From NCBI GenBank assembly GCA_963850345.1, contig CAWKKW010000006.1, forward strand, positions 124,001 through 188,000: a stretch of DNA of 64,000 nt, read 5' to 3'. A model generated the notes under the pieces. It searched no databases, had not been told where the DNA came from, and saw nothing but the letters and a program-made list of their open reading frames with translations. Shown here one piece after another: positions 38,833 to 48,684 of the stretch. Each line of letters opens with the position of its first letter. Within the stretch, counting starts at the first letter, position 1. Source of the DNA: CAWKKW01 sp963850345. Lineage in GTDB: Bacteria > Acidobacteriota > Terriglobia > Terriglobales > Acidobacteriaceae. The position numbers and the translations under genes were made by a program.

Positions 38833-40212
38833 ATGGGCTTCGCCGACTTAGCGCTCTTCTATGTTGTGAGTGGACTGAGCCTGCGTTGGATTGCAACCGC
38901 CGCCGCTGCCGGCCCAAGCACGATCGTCGTGTGGGTCTTCGCGCTGTTTGGATTTTTTCTGCCGCTGGCCGCCAGCGTATTGGAACTCTCGTCCCGCTAT
39001 CCGCAAGAGGGCGGCCTCTACGTCTGGACCCGACTCGCCTTTGGCGACCTCGCCGGATTTACCGCGGGCTGGACTTACTGGATGAGCAACCTGCCCTACT
39101 TTCCCAGCGTGCTGTACTTTGCCGCGGGCAGCCTGCTCTTCGTCGCGCCCAACCATACCGCGCGACTCGCCTCCAGCCCCGCGTACTACATGTTCTTCGC
39201 AGTGATTTGCCTTGCGATCATCACGGCCCTCAATGTGGTCGGCCTGAACGTGGGCAAGTGGGTGAACAATCTCGGTGCCATCGGCGGTTGGCTTCCGGTG
39301 ATTATCCTGGTTGCACTGGCTGCGATCTTCGGGTGGCGGTTCGGCTCCGCAACTCGTTTCAACTTCACCACACTGATGCCGCATCTGCAGTTAAAGAACG
39401 CCGTCTTCTGGTCGACAATCTTCTTCGCCTTTGGTGGCTGTGAATGCGCCTCCTTCATGGCCGAAGAGATCAAGGAACCGCGACGCACCATTCCCCGCGC
39501 GCTGATGGTCGGAGGCAGTGTGCTCGCGATCAGCTACATCGCCGGCACGATCGCCATGCTGATTGCGCTTCCGAGTTCCGCGGTCAGCGGCGTAGGAGGA
39601 TTCGGGCTGGCGATGTCCACGCTTTCAGAGCGCCTCGGCCTCGGGCCGCTCGCCGTAGTGATTGCGCTGCTGGTCACGCTCAGCAGCATCGGGAATGCGG
39701 CTGCATTTCTCTCGGCTACCTCGCGCCTGCCCTTCGTAGCAGGGATCGACCGCTATCTCCCCGCGGCCTTCAGTCGTGTCCATCCGCGATGGAAGACTCC
39801 AGCCGTCGCCATCAGTTCTTATGGTCTTGCGGGCATTCTTGTTGCCTTCTTGGGCCAGGCTGGCACCACCGTCAAGGGCGCTTACGATCTGCTCGTCAGC
39901 ATGTCGATCATTACCTACTTCATTCCATATGTGTTTCTCTTCGCCTCACGCCTGCGGCTCGATGGACGGCCCGGAGGAGCGCAGCCCTACCGTCTCCCCG
40001 GCGGCAAATGGCTGGCGATTCCTCTTGCTTGGGTCGGCCTGCTGAGCACCCTAATTACCATCGTTCTCTCCGTAATACCAGGCGAAGACGAACCGCACAA
40101 GGCTCAGGCGGTGATCAAGATTCTGGTGCTGACGCTGGTGCTGGTTGGCGCGGGCGTGGCTGTCTTCGCAATCGGGAAAAGGCGCGCCCGTGCCGCGAGC
40201 GCGCTGCTCTGA
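38833..40212 (+). CDS. APC-family amino acid permease
   Basis: About 459 residues with twelve hydrophobic segments; the first is ALFYVVSGLSLRWIATAAAA. The APC-type motif FGGCECASFMAEEIKEPRRT is near residue 200. Likely imports or exchanges an amino acid or related compound. The start is unsettled: family members have 15-25 residues before helix 1, here LKRNMGFADLALF. That frame is open back to the previous stop but has no ATG, GTG or TTG before 38833; a CTG at 38821 is possible. Confidence 0.86.
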   Translation: MGFADLALFYVVSGLSLRWIATAAAAGPSTIVVWVFALFGFFLPLAASVLELSSRYPQEGGLYVWTRLAFGDLAGFTAGWTYWMSNLPYFPSVLYFAAGSLLFVAPNHTARLASSPAYYMFFAVICLAIITALNVVGLNVGKWVNNLGAIGGWLPVIILVALAAIFGWRFGSATRFNFTTLMPHLQLKNAVFWSTIFFAFGGCECASFMAEEIKEPRRTIPRALMVGGSVLAISYIAGTIAMLIALPSSAVSGVGGFGLAMSTLSERLGLGPLAVVIALLVTLSSIGNAAAFLSATSRLPFVAGIDRYLPAAFSRVHPRWKTPAVAISSYGLAGILVAFLGQAGTTVKGAYDLLVSMSIITYFIPYVFLFASRLRLDGRPGGAQPYRLPGGKWLAIPLAWVGLLSTLITIVLSVIPGEDEPHKAQAVIKILVLTLVLVGAGVAVFAIGKRRARAASALL

Positions 40213-40254
40213 TAACTCACCCGATCTCGCTTACACACCAGCCGCAGTTACGAA

Positions 40255-42471
40255 TCACTGCACCTTAGTCAGATAGAACGAAGCAGCCTGGAAGTCTCCC
40301 GACAGCGTCAGGTCGATTCCATGCGACATCCAGTACGCGCCGGTCGCCGACTCCGGGGCGCCTGCCTGTCCGGCAACCCACTCGATGCGGTACTTGGCCT
40401 CAGGGTCAAGCCCGCGCAGCAAGACCCTTGGAAAGGCATACTGCATGGAGCTCGAATGCAGGAAAGCGAAGACCACTGCCTGACTCTTGTCATCTGACAC
40501 CGATTCGGTTACAGAATGCTCGCTGCCGTTCAGCGGCGAAATCAGCCGGTAGAGCGAGCCATGCTGCACCGTTTCTCGCACCTGCTTGTACGCCGCGACC
40601 ATCTTCTTCGCCGTGGCAAAATCCTCAGCTCCCCAATGCGACAGGTTGGCGCCAATCCCGAGGCCACCCTGCATGGAAGAAAGGAAGCGGTACTCCAGCG
40701 AAGTCGAGCGCTTGTTGACGAAGTTTGGCGAGTCCGTCACCCATGCCATCATCACGCCCGGCGTATACGCGTAGGTGAATCCGCTTTGGATACTCAGCCG
40801 ATCATAGGGATCGGTGTTATCCGACGGCCACACCTCATCGGTGAGCCGCAGAATTCCCAGATCGACGCGACCGCCGCCGCCGGAACACGACTCGATCTCT
40901 ACCTTCGGATGCTTCTCCCGTAGCTCTTTGAGAATCGCATACAGGTTCTCTGTGTACTTCACGTAGACCTGTTTTTGCTCATCGGCTGATACCGCCGGCC
41001 ATCCCGGCTCCGACCAGTTGCGGTTGTAATCCCACTTGAGGAAAGCAATGTCGTTCTCGTTCAAAAGCTTGTCGAGAAATCCAAACACATATTCGCGCAC
41101 ATCGGGTCGCGCCAGGTTCAAGACCAACTGGGTTCGCCCCTCGGTCCGTGGCCGGCCGGTGAAGTTCAGCACCCAGTCCGGATGCTTCCGATACAAATCG
41201 CTGTTGGGGTTCACCATCTCCGGCTCAACCCATAGGCCGAAGTCCATTCCGAGCGCATGCACCTTGTCGATCAGCGGCTTGAGCCCATGAGGGAATTTCT
41301 GCGGATTGACATACCAGTCGCCCAGCCCTGCGTGGTCCGTGATGCGCTGGCCAAACCATCCGTCGTCCATCACGAACCGCTCCACGCCAAAACTCGCAGC
41401 CTTCTCCGCCAGCGCGGTCTGGCCCGGCTCGTCGACGTTGAACTCGGTCGCCTCCCACGAGTTGTAGATCACCGGCCTGGGCTTCGGCTTCGGCGCCTGC
41501 GGCAAGATCGTTGCCAGCTCAAAACGGTGCAGCAGCCGCGATGCTTCGCCGATTCCATGATGCGTGTAGCCGCCATAGAAGATTGGCGTCCGCAGCGTCT
41601 CACCCGGCGCGAGCTTGTAGCCAAAATCGAACGGGTTGAATCCTCCGGTCACGCGCACTTGCTCGATCTGGTCCTGCTCCACCGTGATCCGCCACGAACC
41701 GCTCCACGCCAGCGCGCCAAACCAGACATCGCCCGCATCCTCGTCTCCGCTCGCCCCACGTTCAATCGCAAACCATGGATTGTTCTGGTGCCCGGTGGAT
41801 CCGCGCCGGCTCTCCAGTACGCGTGCGCCACTGTGGATTGGGTCGCGGTGCAATTGCCACTCTCCAGCCCAGCGGCCTGTCAGCGAATAGAGCGAGTAGT
41901 CAGTTGCATGCGGCAATGTCCACGTACCCGATTCGGCCTGCTCCACCACCAGTGGGTCCTTGGTATGGTTCACGATCTCCGCCGACCTCCCTAGAATGCC
42001 GCTGGCCGGATCCATCTGGTACGTGAGGTTCACCATCACGTCGCGCGAAATATCCTTGAGCACGACCCGCAGCGTGTTGCCTTCCACCGTGTGCGAAAGA
42101 TAATGCAGCACCAGGTCGCGATTGCCATCCGGGAAGGTGATCTTCAACGCCGGCTCTACAAAGAGTCCCGCGCCCCAGCCGGCAAACTCCTGAGGCGTGG
42201 TGGTCGAGGTCAGGTCGAAGGAGGCATGCTCGGGCTTGATCTTGGCCGGCGCGAGCACATCGCCTGATCCCAGCAGCCCGCCCCAGAACAGCGGCTGCAA
42301 CTCGCCCCGCTCATTCACGCCAAAAGCATAGGTCACGTTGGCCGCGTCCAGACGGAAGACGTGGCTCTGCGAATCGTAGTGGATCGAAACTTTCCCCTCG
42401 TCGGCCGCTGATACGAACTTCGTCAGTACGCCAAGGGTGATCAGGAACAGGGCAGTGCGCGTGGTTTTCAT
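40255..42471 (-). CDS. Exported GH36 alpha-galactosidase
   Basis: A 738-residue GH36 enzyme with a signal peptide (TALFLITLGVLTKFVSA). The central barrel has RFVMDDGWFGQR, the nucleophile motif FLKWDYNR, CSGGGGRVD and the acid/base motif WPSDNTDPYDR. Length fits GH36 subgroup I. The ATG at 42471 gives the signal peptide; an upstream in-frame ATG would add 17 non-signal residues. It hydrolyses alpha-galactosides such as side chains of galactomannan or raffinose sugars. It is convergent with the permease and divergent from guaD. Confidence 0.93.
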   Translation of the reverse strand: MKTTRTALFLITLGVLTKFVSAADEGKVSIHYDSQSHVFRLDAANVTYAFGVNERGELQPLFWGGLLGSGDVLAPAKIKPEHASFDLTSTTTPQEFAGWGAGLFVEPALKITFPDGNRDLVLHYLSHTVEGNTLRVVLKDISRDVMVNLTYQMDPASGILGRSAEIVNHTKDPLVVEQAESGTWTLPHATDYSLYSLTGRWAGEWQLHRDPIHSGARVLESRRGSTGHQNNPWFAIERGASGDEDAGDVWFGALAWSGSWRITVEQDQIEQVRVTGGFNPFDFGYKLAPGETLRTPIFYGGYTHHGIGEASRLLHRFELATILPQAPKPKPRPVIYNSWEATEFNVDEPGQTALAEKAASFGVERFVMDDGWFGQRITDHAGLGDWYVNPQKFPHGLKPLIDKVHALGMDFGLWVEPEMVNPNSDLYRKHPDWVLNFTGRPRTEGRTQLVLNLARPDVREYVFGFLDKLLNENDIAFLKWDYNRNWSEPGWPAVSADEQKQVYVKYTENLYAILKELREKHPKVEIESCSGGGGRVDLGILRLTDEVWPSDNTDPYDRLSIQSGFTYAYTPGVMMAWVTDSPNFVNKRSTSLEYRFLSSMQGGLGIGANLSHWGAEDFATAKKMVAAYKQVRETVQHGSLYRLISPLNGSEHSVTESVSDDKSQAVVFAFLHSSSMQYAFPRVLLRGLDPEAKYRIEWVAGQAGAPESATGAYWMSHGIDLTLSGDFQAASFYLTKVQ

Positions 42472-42663
42472 GGCGCCTACGAGTGTAAACGCTTGCCGCG
42501 AGTTTGGAATTGCCGTACGCATTGGCTACCCGAATTCCGCTGCATCCCGTTCGCATTCGGCATGGCTGCTTCTTCACCCCTCGCTCAACTTGCGGGTAAG
42601 CTGTCCTCATGACGGAATCCGCTCGAATCATGAACAACTCCTCGAACTCGAACGGGGCTTTCC

Positions 42664-43143
42664 ATGCCTGCTGCTGAGCACTCCCGATTCCTTGAAATGG
42701 CCATTGACCTAGCCACGAAGAATGTCGAAGAGGAGCGAGGAGGCCCGTTCGGAGCCGTGATCGTCCGCAATGGGGAAGTGCTGGCAGCCGCCGCCAACCG
42801 CGTTAGCCTCGACAACGATCCCACCGCGCATGCTGAAGTGGTTGCGATCCGCGGTGCCTGCCGCCAACTTGGAGTCTTTCAGCTCGTGGGCTGCACTCTC
42901 TACACAAGCTGCGAACCGTGCCCCATGTGCCTCGCTGCCATCTACTGGTCTCGTGCGGATGCGGTGTACTACTCCAACACACAGCAGCAGGCCGCCGCCG
43001 CAGGCTTCGATGACTCGCGTATCTACCACGAAATCGCTTTGCCCATGCAGCAGCGCTCGCTTCGCATGATCCACCTCGCGAACGACAAGGCAATCGAAAG
43101 CTTCGATAAGTGGCAGACCAGTCCAGCGAGGGTCGACTACTAG
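42664..43143 (+). CDS. guaD: Guanine deaminase, cytidine-deaminase fold
   Basis: A 159-residue deaminase. Zinc site: PTAHAEV (His, catalytic Glu) and EPCPMC. It has the GGPFGAVIV opening and the C-terminal extension ending R-V-D-Y, typical of Bacillus-type guanine deaminase and longer than TadA. It converts guanine to xanthine. The neighbouring convergent purine permease, four bases away, supports a purine-salvage role. Confidence 0.88.
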   Translation: MPAAEHSRFLEMAIDLATKNVEEERGGPFGAVIVRNGEVLAAAANRVSLDNDPTAHAEVVAIRGACRQLGVFQLVGCTLYTSCEPCPMCLAAIYWSRADAVYYSNTQQQAAAAGFDDSRIYHEIALPMQQRSLRMIHLANDKAIESFDKWQTSPARVDY

Positions 43144-43147
43144 AGCC

Positions 43148-44455
43148 TTAGCTCGCGCCCATGTAGACGAACCGAGCCAGGAAGAGCAGCGCCAGCACAT
43201 ACAGCAGCCACTCCTCCCTGCGAAACCGGCGGCTAGCCAGGCGCAACGCGGCGTAGGACACCAGCCCAAATCCCAGGCCGTTTGCGATGCTGTAGGTCAG
43301 CGGAATCATGATGACAGTCAGGAACGCCGGGAACCCGATGGTCGGCTCCGACCACGGAATCTCGCTGATGTGCGACAGCATCAGCGAACCCACCACGATC
43401 AAAGCCGGCGCAGTCGCCGCCGAAGGCAGCACCCCGATCAATGGCGCTAGAAAAAGAGCCGCGAGAAAGAACAGACCGGTCACGATCGCTGTCACGCCGC
43501 TGCGGCCGCCTGCCGCCACTCCGGCTGCGCTTTCGATGTAGCTGGTCACGGTACTCGTGCCCGCGAAGGAACCAGCAATCGTCGCCGTGGCATCGGCCAG
43601 CAGAATGCGGTCCACACGCGGAATTTCGTGATCTTCGCCGATCAGCCCTGCCTTCTTGCTCACCGCAACCAGCGTCCCGAGGTTGTCGAACAGATCCACA
43701 AACAGGAACACGAATACGATCTCGAACAAGCCCACGTGGAGCGCTCCGCGAATATCCAGCCGAAACGCCGTCTGCGTTATGCTCGACAGCTGGTAGGGTG
43801 CTGGCGTCCAATGCACCAGCCCCAGCAGCCATCCCAGAATCGTCGTGCCCACGATGCCGAACAGAATGGCTCCGCGCAAGCGCCACGCATACAGAATCGC
43901 TACCAGCAGCACCCCAAACACGGCTAGCGCAGTCTGTGGCTGTCGTAGATTTCCCAAGGCCACCGTGGTCGAGCCATTGGGCACGATGATGCCCGCGTTC
44001 CTCAAACCGATGAACGCGATGAAGAGCCCAATGCCGCCCGCGACCGCCGGATACAACTCGTACGGAATACTCTTCAGAATCCTCTGCCGAAATCCCAGCA
44101 GGGTCAGCAGCATAAAGATCACGCCAGACAGAAATACCGCGCCAAGCGCCGTCTGCCATGGAATTCCTATCCCCTTCACCACTGAGTAGGTGAAGTACGC
44201 GTTCAACCCCATGCCCGGTGCGAGAGCGATCGGGTACCGCGCCATCACGCCCATGAGGATGCTGCCTATCGCCGCGGAGAGGCAGGTCGCCGCCGTCACT
44301 GCCGCCAGCGGCATCCCGGTTTCGTGCAGAATGGCAGGGTTGACCACCACGATGTAGGCCATCGTGATAAAGGTCGTGAAGCCGGCCAGCGCCTCGGTGC
44401 GCCACGTCGTTTGCAGGCGTGAGAACTCGAAGTAGCCTTCCAGCTGTTTGCGCAT
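43148..44455 (-). CDS. Purine permease, AzgA/PbuG type
   Basis: A 435-residue nucleobase:cation symporter of the AzgA/PbuG group for adenine, guanine or hypoxanthine. Signatures: TTFITMAYIVVVNPAIL, GMGLNAYFTY, the motif DLFDNLGTL and AGTSTVTSYIESAAG. About 12-13 membrane segments. The ATG at 44455 (MRKQLEGYFEF) matches the family opening. It ends four bases from the guaD stop and is divergent from trpC. Confidence 0.92.
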   Translation of the reverse strand: MRKQLEGYFEFSRLQTTWRTEALAGFTTFITMAYIVVVNPAILHETGMPLAAVTAATCLSAAIGSILMGVMARYPIALAPGMGLNAYFTYSVVKGIGIPWQTALGAVFLSGVIFMLLTLLGFRQRILKSIPYELYPAVAGGIGLFIAFIGLRNAGIIVPNGSTTVALGNLRQPQTALAVFGVLLVAILYAWRLRGAILFGIVGTTILGWLLGLVHWTPAPYQLSSITQTAFRLDIRGALHVGLFEIVFVFLFVDLFDNLGTLVAVSKKAGLIGEDHEIPRVDRILLADATATIAGSFAGTSTVTSYIESAAGVAAGGRSGVTAIVTGLFFLAALFLAPLIGVLPSAATAPALIVVGSLMLSHISEIPWSEPTIGFPAFLTVIMIPLTYSIANGLGFGLVSYAALRLASRRFRREEWLLYVLALLFLARFVYMGAS

Positions 44456-44611
44456 GTGACTTTTTGAATACCATAGCCCGGCAGAGGGTCGAAGCAAAAT
44501 CCCCACTTTGCGCGCGCCTCTACTCCGAACCGCCACCGCGCTTGCATGGGGAGCCACTCGTATGGGGGCGGTCTCAGAGCGTGAAGACTATACTGGATAC
44601 CAGGCGAAACC

Positions 44612-45430
44612 ATGCATCTGGAAAAAATTCTCGTCCGAACCCGGCAGGATATAGCGGAGCGCAAACAGCGCCAGCCCATGTCTGCCCTGGAGTCGCTGGC
44701 CGCTGCCCATCAACCTCGCGGCTTTGCTGCCGCACTTCGCAAGCGGGCGCAGCATGGGCCCGCGATCATCGCCGAATTAAAGAAGGCTTCCCCGTCAAAG
44801 GGTCTCATCCGCGACGAATTCGATGTAGGCGACCTGGCGCTCGGTCTCGCTTCCGGCGGGGCCGCCGCGCTATCCGTTCTTACCGAGGAGCACTTCTTCC
44901 TGGGCAGCCTGCGGAACCTTGAAATCGCCTCCGATGTCACCACGCTGCCGTGTCTGCGCAAAGACTTTATTCTCGACCAGTTTCAGATTCTAGAGGCCCG
45001 GGCCCACGGCGCCGACGCCATCCTGCTCATTGCCGCCGCCCTTTCCGACCAGCAGTTGCTCAACCTCACCCGCGTAGCCCACGGCTACGAACTCGACGTC
45101 CTCTGCGAAGTGCATACACTTGAGGAACTCGACCGCGTCGGCGCGCTTGGCTGCGACGCGTATGGCGTGAACAACCGCAACCTGCATACCTTTGATATCA
45201 CGCTCGACACCTCGCTCGCGTTGGCAGAACGCCTTCCCGCCGGGGCCGTCCATGTTGCCGAGAGCGGCATTCATACCGCTGAGGATCTGAATCTTCTGCG
45301 CAATGCCGGCTACCACGCCTTCCTCATCGGCGAATCGCTCATGCGCAAACCCCATCCCGGCAAGGCTCTGGGCCGCCTCATCTTCGAATCACTGGAAGCC
45401 CAAGCCAGCTTAGCTGCGAAAGAAAACTAG
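44612..45430 (+). CDS. trpC: Indole-3-glycerol-phosphate synthase
   Basis: A 272-residue beta/alpha barrel enzyme closing the indole ring in tryptophan synthesis. AELKKASPSKG, CLRKDFI, CEVHTLEEL, GVNNRNL and VAESGIHTAED are the conserved phosphate- and substrate-binding segments. It is the first gene of a seven-gene co-directional run. A TATACT (44589-44594) just before it could be a -10 box, leaving a very short leader with no room for an attenuator. Confidence 0.96.
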   Translation: MHLEKILVRTRQDIAERKQRQPMSALESLAAAHQPRGFAAALRKRAQHGPAIIAELKKASPSKGLIRDEFDVGDLALGLASGGAAALSVLTEEHFFLGSLRNLEIASDVTTLPCLRKDFILDQFQILEARAHGADAILLIAAALSDQQLLNLTRVAHGYELDVLCEVHTLEELDRVGALGCDAYGVNNRNLHTFDITLDTSLALAERLPAGAVHVAESGIHTAEDLNLLRNAGYHAFLIGESLMRKPHPGKALGRLIFESLEAQASLAAKEN

Positions 45431-45435
45431 CCCCG

Positions 45436-46113
45436 ATGTGGATCAAGATCTGCGCCAACACCAGCCTGGCCGACGCGCAATTCGCTGCCGTGACTGGAGC
45501 CGATGCGGTCGGCTTTGTCTTTGCCTCCAGCCCACGTCAGGTCACCGTCGATCAGGTTTGTTCCATCGTTCCCTTGCTGCCGTCCAGCGTTGAGAAGATC
45601 GGCGTGTTCGTCGATGCCGGTTTTGACTCCATCGTCCAGGCCGTCATCGCGTGCACCCTCACCGGGATCCAACTCCATCACACGGAAGACCCAGCGCTCG
45701 CGACACGGCTCAAGCAGCACTTCGCCACGCCGCCTGGCGCACCGGTCCGGATTCTTCAGGTCGTGCACTACGGCCCCGACCTGGCTGATCGGGTCCAGGC
45801 TCTTCGTCTGAACTCGGACATCGATGCAATCCTCGTCGACTCGCGCACCGCCAAAGCTGTCGGGGGCACTGGAATCCCCTTTAACTGGGAGGCAGCGCAA
45901 GACAGCTTCTCCGGTTCGCCCGCGCGTATGGTCGTGGCTGGTGGACTGAACCCGGAAAACGTAACCGAGACTATCGAAACCCTGCACCCCTGGGGGGTCG
46001 ATGTCGCCAGCGGGGTCGAGGCCTCTCCAGGCAAGAAAGACCCGGAACGCGTGCGCGCCTTCATCGCCGCGGCCCGGGCGGCATCTGTGCAGGCGGTCAA
46101 AGCCGGACGCTGA
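45436..46113 (+). CDS. trpF: Phosphoribosylanthranilate isomerase
   Basis: A 225-residue barrel enzyme performing the Amadori rearrangement before TrpC. Catalytic Cys is Cys6 in WIKICANTS (usually K-I-C-G); the acid Asp lies in ILVDSRTAKAVGGTG. AGGLNPENV and GVDVASGVE are the phosphate-binding loops. It begins five bases after trpC; separate TrpC and TrpF proteins, not the fused enterobacterial form. Confidence 0.93.
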   Translation: MWIKICANTSLADAQFAAVTGADAVGFVFASSPRQVTVDQVCSIVPLLPSSVEKIGVFVDAGFDSIVQAVIACTLTGIQLHHTEDPALATRLKQHFATPPGAPVRILQVVHYGPDLADRVQALRLNSDIDAILVDSRTAKAVGGTGIPFNWEAAQDSFSGSPARMVVAGGLNPENVTETIETLHPWGVDVASGVEASPGKKDPERVRAFIAAARAASVQAVKAGR

Positions 46114-46167
46114 ACCGGGTTGGGTCCGCCCGCGCAATCACGTAAGCTAGAGGTGCAGAGGATTCTT

Positions 46168-47382
46168 GTGAGCACAACCGTCAATCCCAATCAGATTCAC
46201 TCCAAGGTCGGCCGCTTCGGTGCCTACGGGGGGCGCTATGTCCCGGAAACCCTCATGGCCGCGCTCGAGGAACTCGACTTCGCCTACACCCAGGCCGATG
46301 CCGATCCCGCCTTTCACTCCGAACTCGATTCGCTGCTGAAGGACTACGCGGGCCGTCCCACGCCCCTCTTCTTCGCCACACGGCTCACCCAACACCTCGG
46401 CGGCGCCAAAATCTATCTCAAGCGTGAAGATCTGCTCCACACAGGCGCGCACAAGATCAACAACTGTATCGGACAGGCTCTGCTCGCCCGCCGCATGGGC
46501 AAGCGCCGCATCATCGCTGAGACCGGCGCCGGGCAGCATGGAGTAGCCACCGCAACCGTGTGCGCGCTGTTCGGCCTGGAATGCGTGGTCTACATGGGCG
46601 AAGAGGACATGCGCCGGCAGGAACTCAACGTCTACCGCATGCGCCTGCTGGGCGCGGAGGTGCGCGGCGTCAACTCCGGTTCGCGGACCCTCAAAGACGC
46701 CATCAACGAAGCTATGCGTGACTGGGTCACCAATGTCCGCACCACCCACTATCTTCTCGGCAGCGTGCTGGGTGCGCATCCTTACCCCACCATGGTTCGC
46801 GACTTCCATCGCGTCATCAGCCGCGAGATGCGCGGTCAGATCCTGGAGAAGGAAGGCCGCCTGCCCACCGCGGTGATCGCCTGTGTCGGCGGCGGCTCTA
46901 ACGCCATCGGTGCGTTCTACGAATTTATTCCCGATACTGACGTCCGCCTGATCGGCATTGAAGCCGGTGGTCGCGGCTCCGCCCTTGGTTCGCACGCGGC
47001 TCGCTTCAGCGGCGGATCACCCGGCGTGCTGCAGGGAACCTATTCCTACGTGCTGCAGGACGAGGCCGGCCAGATCTCGCTCACGCACTCCGTCTCCGCT
47101 GGTCTTGACTATGCTTCCGTCGGGCCGGAACACGCCTCTCTGCATGATTCCGGACGCGCCGAGTACCGCTCGGCTACTGATGAAGAAGCCTTGCAGGCGA
47201 CGGTAACTCTTGCGCGAACCGAAGGAATTCTTCCCGCACTCGAGTCTGCTCACGCGGTTGCCGAATGCCTCAAGCTTGCCCCCACGCTCACCTCGCGTGA
47301 CATACTGGTAGTCAACGTTTCAGGTCGCGGCGACAAGGATATGGGAATTCTCGCTCGCGAACTGAACCTCAAGGGAGCGTAA
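46168..47382 (+). CDS. trpB: Tryptophan synthase beta chain
   Basis: A 404-residue TrpB1-type PLP enzyme joining indole and serine. FGAYGGRYVPETL opens the protein. The PLP lysine is in TGAHKINN, the ETGAGQHG loop follows, and CVGGGSNAIG binds phosphate. The GTG at 46168, after AGAGGAT, gives the normal family N-terminus; longer in-frame starts do not. Paired with trpA 3 bases downstream. Confidence 0.96.
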   Translation: MSTTVNPNQIHSKVGRFGAYGGRYVPETLMAALEELDFAYTQADADPAFHSELDSLLKDYAGRPTPLFFATRLTQHLGGAKIYLKREDLLHTGAHKINNCIGQALLARRMGKRRIIAETGAGQHGVATATVCALFGLECVVYMGEEDMRRQELNVYRMRLLGAEVRGVNSGSRTLKDAINEAMRDWVTNVRTTHYLLGSVLGAHPYPTMVRDFHRVISREMRGQILEKEGRLPTAVIACVGGGSNAIGAFYEFIPDTDVRLIGIEAGGRGSALGSHAARFSGGSPGVLQGTYSYVLQDEAGQISLTHSVSAGLDYASVGPEHASLHDSGRAEYRSATDEEALQATVTLARTEGILPALESAHAVAECLKLAPTLTSRDILVVNVSGRGDKDMGILARELNLKGA

Positions 47383-47385
47383 GGA

Positions 47386-48237
47386 ATGCCCATTCGCTTT
47401 GAGGTGAGTCCGAGGTCATCATCGAGCGGTGTTGGCTCGACCGGATCTGCATTCGCCGCAGAGGGCTCAACGGCAGCGAAGCCTGGCTTGGTTGTGTATC
47501 TCACTGCCGGCGATCCAGACGTGAATACAACCCGTGAGATCGCATTGGCTGCGATTGATGCGGGAGCCGACGTGATCGAACTGGGCGTCCCCTTCAGCGA
47601 TCCACTCGCCGATGGTCCTGTCATCCAACGCGCCAGTGAACGCGCCGTGGCTCGCGGGACGCGACTCGAAGACGTCCTAGCAGTGGCTGCCGACATTCGT
47701 TCGCAGCGCCCACAGGCTGGGCTGGTTATCTTCTCCTACTTCAACCCCGTTTTGCGCTACGGTCTCGAACGCTTCTGCGCCGCTGCGGAACAAGCCGGCG
47801 TTGACGGCGTCCTCATCACCGACATGATCGTCGAGGAAGCCGATGAATACCTCGAGCACCTGCAACATCATCACCTCGCGCCGATCTTCCTGGTTGCGCC
47901 TACCAGCACCGACGATCGCCTGGAGCGCATCGCCGCTGTCTGCCAGGGCTTTGTGTACGCTATCTCGCGCATGGGGATTACCGGTGCCCAGCAGAGCCTC
48001 GCCACCGATGCCGAACAGCTGGTCCGTCGCCTCCGCCGCTTTACTTCGCTCCCCATCGCGCTCGGCTTCGGCGTCTCCACTGCGGAACACGTAGCAGCCC
48101 TGGGTGAGTTTGCCGACGCGGCTGTCGTCGGCAGTGCGATCGTTGCGCTCATCGAGCAATCCACTCCCGCCGAAGCACCGGATGTGATCGCACGATTTAT
48201 CAAGGGTCTGCGCCCCTCGCTGGCGCTGGCCCGTTAA
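47386..48237 (+). CDS. trpA: Tryptophan synthase alpha chain
   Basis: A 283-residue TrpA barrel that cleaves indole-glycerol-phosphate and channels indole to TrpB. YLTAGDPD, ELGVPFSDPLADGPVIQ (with the catalytic Glu and Asp region) and GFGVSTAEH are conserved. The usual N-terminal helix before the first strand is replaced by a stretch of about 25 Ser, Gly and Ala residues (9-33). It starts three bases after the trpB stop. Confidence 0.95.
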   Translation: MPIRFEVSPRSSSSGVGSTGSAFAAEGSTAAKPGLVVYLTAGDPDVNTTREIALAAIDAGADVIELGVPFSDPLADGPVIQRASERAVARGTRLEDVLAVAADIRSQRPQAGLVIFSYFNPVLRYGLERFCAAAEQAGVDGVLITDMIVEEADEYLEHLQHHHLAPIFLVAPTSTDDRLERIAAVCQGFVYAISRMGITGAQQSLATDAEQLVRRLRRFTSLPIALGFGVSTAEHVAALGEFADAAVVGSAIVALIEQSTPAEAPDVIARFIKGLRPSLALAR

Positions 48238-48343
48238 ATCGCCGATCTGCGGCAACCTTGCCGTATCATACGTTTCAACTCCAGCGTGCAGACTCCGGCA
48301 GCGTCGCTCCTTACCCGAGCAGCGCGGGGTCGTTGAGGGATGA

Positions 48344-48661
48344 ATGGAAATCGAAGAATTGCGTCTCCGAATCGACGAACTGGATCGGGAACTGGTCGCG
48401 CTCATCAGCGAACGCGCTCGCTGCGCGCAGCAGATCGGCCAGCTCAAGCGCGCCACCTCCTTGCCGGTCTATGAACCGAATCGCGAGCGGGTGATCTATG
48501 AGAATGTGCGCGCAGCCAATCGAGGTCCGCTGCCCGATATCGAACTGACGCATATCTACGAACGCATCATCGACGTGATGCGAGCTCTGCAACGGGACGA
48601 GTTGGCCTCACGCAAATCCGCCTCTGCCGAAGGGCAGAGCGCGAACGACAGCGCGCGTTAG
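48344..48661 (+). CDS. aroQ: Chorismate mutase, AroQ type
   Basis: A 105-residue all-helical chorismate mutase converting chorismate to prephenate. LRLRIDELDRELVALISER and the following RCAQQIGQLKR carry the active-site Arg and Lys. GAGGGATGA precedes the ATG. A stand-alone domain placed just before the DAHP synthase, a pair that is fused in Bacillus. A small hairpin (CGGCAA/TTGCCG, 48252-48265) lies in the 106-base gap after trpA. Confidence 0.9.
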   Translation: MEIEELRLRIDELDRELVALISERARCAQQIGQLKRATSLPVYEPNRERVIYENVRAANRGPLPDIELTHIYERIIDVMRALQRDELASRKSASAEGQSANDSAR

Positions 48662-48684
48662 TCGCGCAGGACAGGAAAGTAATC

